Source: Akkermansiaceae bacterium
Lineage (GTDB): Bacteria; Verrucomicrobiota; Verrucomicrobiia; Verrucomicrobiales; Akkermansiaceae
Reading direction: 5' to 3'
Assembly (NCBI GenBank): GCA_030725745.1
Contig: JANRFH010000056.1
Coordinates: 1-54,802, forward strand
Length of the DNA stretch: 54,802 nt
The position numbers were made by a program, and so were the translations under genes. The notes under the pieces are model-generated. The model worked only from the letters and a program-made list of their open reading frames with translations. It did not search any database and had not been told where the DNA came from. Of this stretch, positions 49,884-54,802 are shown one piece after another. Each line of letters starts with the position of its first letter. The first letter of the stretch is position 1.

Positions 49884-51135
49884 AAACCAGCCCGTCTTTT
49901 CGCGCCTGCTTCCAATACGCATACTCAGAGCGATTGAAATCTACATATTCAGGCGAAAGGTCACTCGAATACATCCGGTATTTTGCCTCACCTTGATTTA
50001 GATTGATCTGGATCACGAACTCCCTGCCGGAAACGGCTTCCCGCAGCTCATCCATAGGTGTATCCGCCTGCAAGCCGCCGATACAGGCAAGCTTCCCTCC
50101 TATTGAAATATCGATCAACTCCTCGCGAATGCGCGCTCTAGAATATCCCACTGCATGAATGATGCGCCCCCAGTTCGGATCACCACCGTTCCATGACGCT
50201 TTCACAAGAGCACTCTTACAAACCGCCTCCGCCACCTTCTTTGCATCCAGATGCGTGCGTGCGCCCGCTACCTCGACCGTCACAAATTTAGTAACACGCT
50301 CCCCATCCCTCACGATCGCCTTCGCCAGCTCCAACATTACCCACTTCATCGCAGTCCGGAACTGCCTACATGCGGGGCTATTCCTCCTAGCTGAGGGCAT
50401 CCCGGACTCACCGTTTGCTAGTACGATCACCGTATCGTTCGTGCTCATATCCCCATCGATGGTGATGCGGTTGAAACTTTCTTCCACTGCCTCACGCACC
50501 GCCTCATCAAGGCAGGCCTGCGCGACATTTGCATCCGTCGTGATGAAACACAGCATCGTCGCCATGCTCGGACAAATCATCCCAGCACCTTTCACACACC
50601 CGCCTATCCTCACGCGGTGATCACCCAAATCGAAGGAAATCGCGACCTCCTTCTCGTGCGTGTCACTGGTAATTATCGCCCGGGCAAAATCGTTGCCCTT
50701 CTTTTTCCCAAGCCCAGAAACTAGCGTCGGTATATTAGGTGAAAGCCGTGTCATTGGCATCGGCAGGCCGATCACTCCCGTCGAGCACACACCCACCTCC
50801 GTGGATTTTAGCCCAAGACCCTTTGCTACATCCCCACACATTGACTTCGCGTCATGGATACCTGGAAGACCGGTGCACGCATTCGCATTGCCGGAATTCG
50901 CCACCACCGCACGGATCGACCCTTTACGCAAATTTGCTTGAGACACCTTAACTGGAGCGGCCTTCACCTTGTTCGTCGTGAACATCCCTGCGGACTTGCA
51001 AGGCACTTCAGAATAGATCAGCCCCAGATCCAATCTATCACTTTCAGGATTCTTGATTCCACAACTCACCGCACTCGTCGCGAAGCCTTTCGCGGCGCCA
51101 ATCCCTCCTTTGATTCGTGTGATAGGAAAATCCAT
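49882..51135 (-). CDS. argJ: Bifunctional ornithine acetyltransferase / N-acetylglutamate synthase
   Basis: 417 residues. The autocleavage site is the Thr of PSMATMLCFITTDA (ATML motif), with KGAGMICPSM before it; VANSGNANACTG and NDTVIVLANGESG are further ArgJ motifs. It recycles acetyl groups between acetylornithine and glutamate in arginine synthesis. It matches the family length of about 400. No other arg genes are adjacent. The stop lies at the edge of repeat copy E. Confidence 0.95.
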   Translation of the reverse strand: MDFPITRIKGGIGAAKGFATSAVSCGIKNPESDRLDLGLIYSEVPCKSAGMFTTNKVKAAPVKVSQANLRKGSIRAVVANSGNANACTGLPGIHDAKSMCGDVAKGLGLKSTEVGVCSTGVIGLPMPMTRLSPNIPTLVSGLGKKKGNDFARAIITSDTHEKEVAISFDLGDHRVRIGGCVKGAGMICPSMATMLCFITTDANVAQACLDEAVREAVEESFNRITIDGDMSTNDTVIVLANGESGMPSARRNSPACRQFRTAMKWVMLELAKAIVRDGERVTKFVTVEVAGARTHLDAKKVAEAVCKSALVKASWNGGDPNWGRIIHAVGYSRARIREELIDISIGGKLACIGGLQADTPMDELREAVSGREFVIQINLNQGEAKYRMYSSDLSPEYVDFNRSEYAYWKQARKDGLV

Positions 51136-51210
51136 TTTTGAAAATCGAAAACGAACCTATCGTTTTAGAGGCTGTATCCACAAGAAAATCCTAAAGCAGA
51201 TAGAAAAAAT

Positions 51211-52395
51211 TTAGCCAATCACTCGTCCCCACACCGCCTTCAGGTAACGCGACTCCGGATAGTTCGAGAGCGTCGGGTGATCTCCACCCGCTCCCGTCCT
51301 ATCGAAAACCTGCAACCTCTTGTCCTGCCGGTGCACCACTCCAGTTACGATATTTTCAAACGCATCCACTCCGAGCTGACCCGAGCAAGAACATGTCACC
51401 ATCACACCATCTTTCTCCACTAATTGGGATGCGAGCTTGTTCAGATCGTGGTACTTCGCATAGCCGATCTCATCCTCTTTCCCGAACATAAACTTCGGAG
51501 GATCCACCATCACCACATCCCACTTTCGCCCGTTCTCGATCATCGTGCGCACCCACGTAAATGCATCTGCATGCGTGAGCTTCACCCGCGCGTCGTTGAG
51601 GTTCGCATTGCGCTTCGCCATCGCCACCGCCGCTTCATCGAGATCCACCGCAGTCACCTCGCTAGCTCCTCCCAGCACCGCCGAAACGGAGAAACCTCCC
51701 GAGTAACAGCAAAGATCTAACACGCTCTTCCCTTCCACCAAACCACGAAATTTCTTCCGATTGTCGCGCTGATCGCAGAAGAAACCCGTCTTGTGCCCTT
51801 GTGAAAAATCAATCTCATAGCGGATCCCGTTTTCCACCACCTTCACCAGCCGCACATTGTCGCTTTCCACACCTCCACTCCTCGGAATGCCCTCTATTTT
51901 CGCTAGCTCGCCATCCACCTGCACCACCACCTGCTTTGTGCCGAAAACCTCGTGCATCAGAGGCAACCAGCCTTCCAGCCGCATCCACGCCGCCAGCGCA
52001 GTGATCTCCACTGATAGCACCTCGCCAAACTTGTCCGCCACCATTCCCGGCAGGAAATCCGCATCACCGTGGATACAGCGGTAGCATTCCGTCTCACCAT
52101 CCAACTTCAGGATATTTCTGCGCAGCTCACCCGCACGCCGGATCGCATTTTCAAAAAACGTCTCATCCAGATCGTCCTGAGAATGATTCACCATGCGCAG
52201 CGGCATGCGCGCCTTCGGATTCCACAGTCCCCAGCCAAATCTCGTCCCCTGCCTACCGAAAACCTCCACGAGATCCCCTGCCTTCGCATCACGCGAAACC
52301 TCACCCACCATCTTCGGCCAAATCGAAGGGTGAAACGTCTGATACTTCAAATGAACTGTCGCCACCCGCCCATCCTCAACAGATCCCGCGACCAT
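51211..52395 (-). CDS. RlmI-like class I rRNA methyltransferase
   Basis: 394 residues from ATG 52395 (a TTG two codons earlier is possible). N-terminal PUA-like domain (GDLVEVFGRQGTRFGWGLWN), an EEHD-like middle (CIHGDADFLPGMVADKFGE) and a Rossmann methyltransferase domain: SVLDLCCYSGGFSVSAVLGG for SAM, AVDLDEAAVAMAKRNANLN and the catalytic DPPKFMF. This layout belongs to the RlmI (YccW) family, which makes 5-methylcytidine in 23S rRNA. Upstream neighbour is the PDZ operon; downstream is argJ. Confidence 0.9.
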   Translation of the reverse strand: MVAGSVEDGRVATVHLKYQTFHPSIWPKMVGEVSRDAKAGDLVEVFGRQGTRFGWGLWNPKARMPLRMVNHSQDDLDETFFENAIRRAGELRRNILKLDGETECYRCIHGDADFLPGMVADKFGEVLSVEITALAAWMRLEGWLPLMHEVFGTKQVVVQVDGELAKIEGIPRSGGVESDNVRLVKVVENGIRYEIDFSQGHKTGFFCDQRDNRKKFRGLVEGKSVLDLCCYSGGFSVSAVLGGASEVTAVDLDEAAVAMAKRNANLNDARVKLTHADAFTWVRTMIENGRKWDVVMVDPPKFMFGKEDEIGYAKYHDLNKLASQLVEKDGVMVTCSCSGQLGVDAFENIVTGVVHRQDKRLQVFDRTGAGGDHPTLSNYPESRYLKAVWGRVIG

Positions 52396-52422
52396 TGGCA
52401 ACCCGCTTCCTCACGAGCACGT

Positions 52423-52450
52423 AATATGGAGCGAAGCGTTCAAAGCCGCC
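52423..52450. repeat. Degraded copy of the AATATGGAGCG palindromic repeat
   Basis: AATATGGAGCGAAGCG followed by a short palindrome with AAAGCCGCC, related to the two copies at 18021-18130. It lies just after the stop of the PDZ gene, in the 55-bp gap to the methyltransferase gene. Confidence 0.55.
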
Positions 52451-52456
52451 CACACC

Positions 52457-53209
52457 CTATTCCTCGTCCGACACCGGCGGCACAATCCTCGGCCTCGGTT
52501 GTCTCGTCGGAGCTTCCTTCACGCTCAGGACATGATCCAGAGTTCGCCTCATTGCACAAACTGGCTTCCTCCATTCGGTCGGAACTGACGATTGATCCGA
52601 TCGCCCTTTAAGTATGCCTTCGAAAACGATTTCACCCTTTGTATCTAGGATTTTCACCTCATCCCCGTCCTTACCCCTCGATACCTCCGCACTGCCATAT
52701 TTATTGATCACCGCCGCCTTTTTCTCGCCAAGGCTCTCGATTTTTACACCTCCGTCCTCCTGCCTCATCACCGTATCCACAAGCATTCGCCTAGTGCACT
52801 CACCACTATCCGTATTTCCCTTCCCTAGTTTCACTTCAATATCCGATGACTTTCCATCACGGAAAACGGAAACCATAGCTTTGTCTCCTGGGCTCGCCAG
52901 CCTCAGCAAGGTAGCAAGTTGCCCTTCGTTCACTAGCATCTGCTCGTTCAACTTCCAGAGAAGGTCATGCTTCTTCACCCCAGCCGTCTCTGCCGGCCCC
53001 CCCTCAGTCAGCTCCGTCACCACAAAACCTATCCCCGGAGGAAGAACCGGTAGCTGATTCGCCATCGCTTCGTCCGGCTTCGACAGGCCGATCCCAAGCC
53101 ACGCCCCTCCCGAAGGCTCCTTCACGGCAACCACCAATTCCGTCTCTTCGGAAGGCGACAGCCCACTCATCAGAAACGACAGGCAAACCAAATGGAAAAA
53201 AGTCCGCAT
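52457..53209 (-). CDS. Secreted PDZ-domain protein
   Basis: 250 residues. A signal peptide (FFHLVCLSFLMSG) is followed by one PDZ domain (about 35-130: AWLGIGLSKPDEAM, GPAETAGVKKHDLLWKLNEQ, SVFRDGKSSDIEVKLG). A second half has beta-rich sequence (KKAAVINKYGSAEVSRGKDG) and a proline/arginine-rich tail (PTRQPRPRIVPP). No protease domain. It is the last of three genes with an ECF sigma factor and a membrane protein, so it may be an envelope sensor for that system, by analogy with PDZ-regulated sigma-E; unproven. Confidence 0.8.
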   Translation of the reverse strand: MRTFFHLVCLSFLMSGLSPSEETELVVAVKEPSGGAWLGIGLSKPDEAMANQLPVLPPGIGFVVTELTEGGPAETAGVKKHDLLWKLNEQMLVNEGQLATLLRLASPGDKAMVSVFRDGKSSDIEVKLGKGNTDSGECTRRMLVDTVMRQEDGGVKIESLGEKKAAVINKYGSAEVSRGKDGDEVKILDTKGEIVFEGILKGRSDQSSVPTEWRKPVCAMRRTLDHVLSVKEAPTRQPRPRIVPPVSDEE

Positions 53210-53211
53210 GA

Positions 53212-53685
53212 TCAGAAAGTGCTAATCGGCACCAGATAAGTTTCCTCCCTCGGTGCACTCAGATTCACCACAATACCCGTCTGCTTATCGCGCATCCGGC
53301 TCTCTTCCACCACACGCACACGTAGCTTACGAACCGCCGAGCCACCCGCATCGACATAGAGACCCTCATCGCTCACCTGCTCCACACGATCCGCTTCTTC
53401 CAAAAATACTACGTCTGACTCACCATCAACAACACCGGCAGATCGATCGATAGAAACACCATCCTTGGTGAAGCCTAGGAACACGCCAAACGTCACCGCC
53501 GCTGCCATACCCAGCCCAGTCATCCATTTAACTGCGGTATAGAAATTAAAAATATTTTTCGAATTTTCACTAGCAAGCTCGTCAATGCGCTCCTCCAGCT
53601 CCTCATGCACACCTTGGCTAAGCCCCACCGGCATCAACCGCTGCAGCGCCGCCTCCATCTCACTATGGACATCACGCTTCTGCAT
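53212..53685 (-). CDS. Single-TM protein downstream of ECF sigma factor (candidate anti-sigma)
   Basis: 157 residues. An acidic, helical cytoplasmic N-terminus (about 1-52; QGVHEELEERIDELASEN), one membrane segment (WMTGLGMAAAVTFGVFLGF, about 54-73) and an outer domain of about 80 residues. This is the layout of membrane-bound anti-sigma factors, and its start overlaps the end of the sigma gene by 14 bp. No zinc-binding HxxxCxxC motif is present, so the assignment rests on context. Confidence 0.7.
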   Translation of the reverse strand: MQKRDVHSEMEAALQRLMPVGLSQGVHEELEERIDELASENSKNIFNFYTAVKWMTGLGMAAAVTFGVFLGFTKDGVSIDRSAGVVDGESDVVFLEEADRVEQVSDEGLYVDAGGSAVRKLRVRVVEESRMRDKQTGIVVNLSAPREETYLVPISTF

Positions 53686-54205
53686 ACCTGTCCTCCTTCA
53701 CCTTTTTCATGCTCAGCGCCAGCTGCTCCAGCGCATATCTATACCTCGATGCCGCCGTATTCGGCGAAATCGCCAGCGTCTCAGAAATCTGTGCAAAAGT
53801 AAGCCCACCCCACGTCTTCATCACCACCACCTCACGGAGCTTATCACTAAGATTCTGCACCGCCTCACGCAAAAATATCGCCTCCTCATCCTCCTCCACT
53901 ACCGGATCCAGCCAGACATCCTTAAAATCGTTAAGAAAAACGATCGCCTCCTCCCTCTTCCGCCGCCGCTTCTCAGTGCGATGCAGCATCAGGCCTCCGA
54001 AACGAATTGTAGAAAACACCAACGGCAGATCCGGCGGCCCTCCGCCACGGTTTTCCTCCTGCTGGTAATGCCACATCTTCAACACGGCGTCCTGAACCAA
54101 ATCCTCGGCATCCTCACGCGTCTTCCCCCAGCCCCTAGCAAATAGCAGAAGCCGCGGGCCGTTCTCGGCCAGCCACACTTTCCATGCCTTCGATAGATTC
54201 TGCAT
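53672..54205 (-). CDS. ECF-type RNA polymerase sigma factor
   Basis: 177 residues. Region 2 includes DAEDLVQDAVLKMWHYQQEE; region 4 is LSDKLREVVVMKTWGGLTFA with ISETLAISPNTAASRYRYAL, the helix-turn-helix for the -35 box. The linker is acidic. It is followed by a candidate anti-sigma gene overlapping by 14 bp and a secreted PDZ protein, all on the minus strand, a plausible envelope stress circuit. Confidence 0.9.
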   Translation of the reverse strand: MQNLSKAWKVWLAENGPRLLLFARGWGKTREDAEDLVQDAVLKMWHYQQEENRGGGPPDLPLVFSTIRFGGLMLHRTEKRRRKREEAIVFLNDFKDVWLDPVVEEDEEAIFLREAVQNLSDKLREVVVMKTWGGLTFAQISETLAISPNTAASRYRYALEQLALSMKKVKEDRYAEA

Positions 54206-54321
54206 CGTTACAGCCCTAGAATGCCCCGAAATCTCCCACTTGTCTCCGGAAAAATCAATTTACGCCCCCCCAATCTCCGTCCTTGCAGCATCACAAAAAA
54301 ACCTCCAGATTCCCTCCCATC

Positions 54322-54406
54322 GCCGGGGTGGCGGAATTGGTAGACGCGCCTGACTTAGGATCAGGTGTCTTTTGATGTGCAGGTTCGAGTCCTGTCCCCG
54401 GTACCA
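54322..54406 (+). tRNA. trnL: tRNA-Leu (TAG)
   Basis: 85 bases including an encoded CCA. The acceptor stem is GCCGGGG with CCCCGGT, the D-arm is TGGCGGAATTGGTAGACGCG, the anticodon loop CTTAGGA gives TAG, a long variable arm (TGTCTTTTGATGTGC) is typical of tRNA-Leu, and the T-arm is AGGTTCGAGTCCT. Confidence 0.95.
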
Positions 54407-54422
54407 CTTTTCACTCAAGATC

Positions 54423-54629
54423 ATGATCAACGAACTCAAAATCCGCCTTACTGGCCTCGGCCTCTCAGATGAAATGGCAACCAAAGCCATCGAAACCGTA
54501 GCAGATTTTACCAAATCAAAACTCCCCGATGCCCTCCACGGCCCCATCGACGACGTCATGGCCGGCAAAACCCCGGAACTCGGAAAACTCGGCGGCTTAC
54601 TCGGCGGCCTAGGTGGTCTTTTCAAATAA
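54423..54629 (+). CDS. Small protein with Gly/Leu-rich C-terminus
   Basis: 68 residues from ATG 54423, 17 bp after tRNA-Leu. The N-terminal half is helical (MINELKIRLTGLGLSDEMA then TKAIETVADFTKSKLPD), and the end is Gly/Leu-rich (LGGLLGGLGGLFK). No signal peptide. It resembles small helical proteins of unknown function from related bacteria. It probably shares the tRNA-Leu promoter or its own short spacer. Confidence 0.7.
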   Translation: MINELKIRLTGLGLSDEMATKAIETVADFTKSKLPDALHGPIDDVMAGKTPELGKLGGLLGGLGGLFK

Positions 54630-54664
54630 GCCTACCCAGCTGATTCAATCATCCTGAGAGAGGA

Positions 54665-54802
54665 TGGAGGCGGAGGTGGGAATCGAACCCACGAATGACG
54701 GTTTAGAGAGTGATCCAGTTCCGACGCAATCAATCCTGGGACCGTCATTCAATTCCCGATGCAGTTCTCATGCGCCGGGATCTGTGTAGAATGAGCTCAA
54801 AG
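54665..54802 (-). ncRNA. ssrA: Probable tmRNA, 3' part (5' end outside window)
   Basis: On the minus strand a tRNA-like 3' end appears: T-arm GTGGGTTCGATTCCCAC, acceptor half CTCCGCC, one base, then CCA (54665-54667). No D-arm or anticodon arm lies within normal tRNA distance; instead a 10-bp stem (54693-54702 with 54741-54750) and a CCCG/CGGG hairpin precede it, like the pseudoknots of tmRNA. The matching GGCGGAG strand must lie beyond the right edge, so a tag reading frame could not be checked. Confidence 0.6.

Noticed and set aside
54665-54745. Ordinary tRNA on the minus strand
   Set aside because: The 3' half is tRNA-like but no D-arm, anticodon arm or matching acceptor strand is found at normal distance; partial tmRNA fits better.

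Overview
The window looks like a chromosomal segment of a bacterium in the phylum Verrucomicrobiota (Verrucomicrobiales-like; this is inference from gene content, no search was run). The pointers are PEP-CTERM-anchored proteins beside a von Willebrand protein, several secreted proteins of uncertain role, GC-rich palindromic and TTTAAA-type intergenic repeats, a four-helix-bundle (S23-like) gene, and a bacterial tuf/sec/nus/rpl/rpo block. Most genes are in short same-strand operons with a few bases between them. I see no prophage, IS transposase, CRISPR array or plasmid gene.

Layout. 1-5.5 kb (+): the tail of a receiver protein, an NtrC-type response regulator, a C-terminal processing protease, then a VWA PEP-CTERM protein, a second PEP-CTERM protein and a membrane protein. 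5.5-9.2 kb (-): a four-gene set of two SCO-like proteins, a DUF420 membrane protein and a GlcD-type oxidase, pointing to cytochrome oxidase assembly and respiration. 9.3-18 kb (+): MoxR ATPase, a two-TM envelope protein, a four-helix-bundle gene, an ABC ATPase and its permease, a barrel-like secreted protein and a secreted FAD protein. This block is punctuated by three copies of a 34-bp AT-rich repeat. 18-19.5 kb: repeat-rich spacer with two small genes. 19.5-23.4 kb: an isolated nuoL, gluQ, a NUDIX hydrolase and a one-HKD phospholipase D-like protein.

23.4-41.1 kb (-): ppdK and a malic enzyme (the PEP/pyruvate/malate node), then the large information-processing cluster, transcribed in the order trnT, tuf, trnW, secE, nusG, rplK, rplA, rplJ, rplL, rpoB, rpoC. 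It has a promoter upstream of trnT and a Rho-independent terminator after rpoC. 41.2-49.5 kb (-): a YmdB-like phosphoesterase, a long secreted repeat protein, upp, a second NtrC-type regulator, a pair of HtrA-like proteins (one intact, one a rearranged pseudoprotease) and a VOC protein. 49.5-54.8 kb: DUF3820 protein, argJ, an RlmI-like methyltransferase, a PDZ protein / membrane protein / ECF sigma operon, tRNA-Leu, a small protein and what appears to be the 3' end of tmRNA.

The most interesting signals are: (1) a four-helix-bundle gene framed by near-perfect 34-bp inverted repeats inside a MoxR/ABC operon, with five copies of the repeat in the window, every one touching a stop codon of a neighbouring gene; (2) an HtrA paralogue whose PDZ domain sits between the catalytic Asp and the (lost) Ser region; (3) two NtrC-type regulators with complementary defects, one with an intact receiver and a broken GAFTGA loop, the other the reverse; (4) a pyruvate phosphate dikinase with histone-H1-like Lys/Ala tails at both ends.
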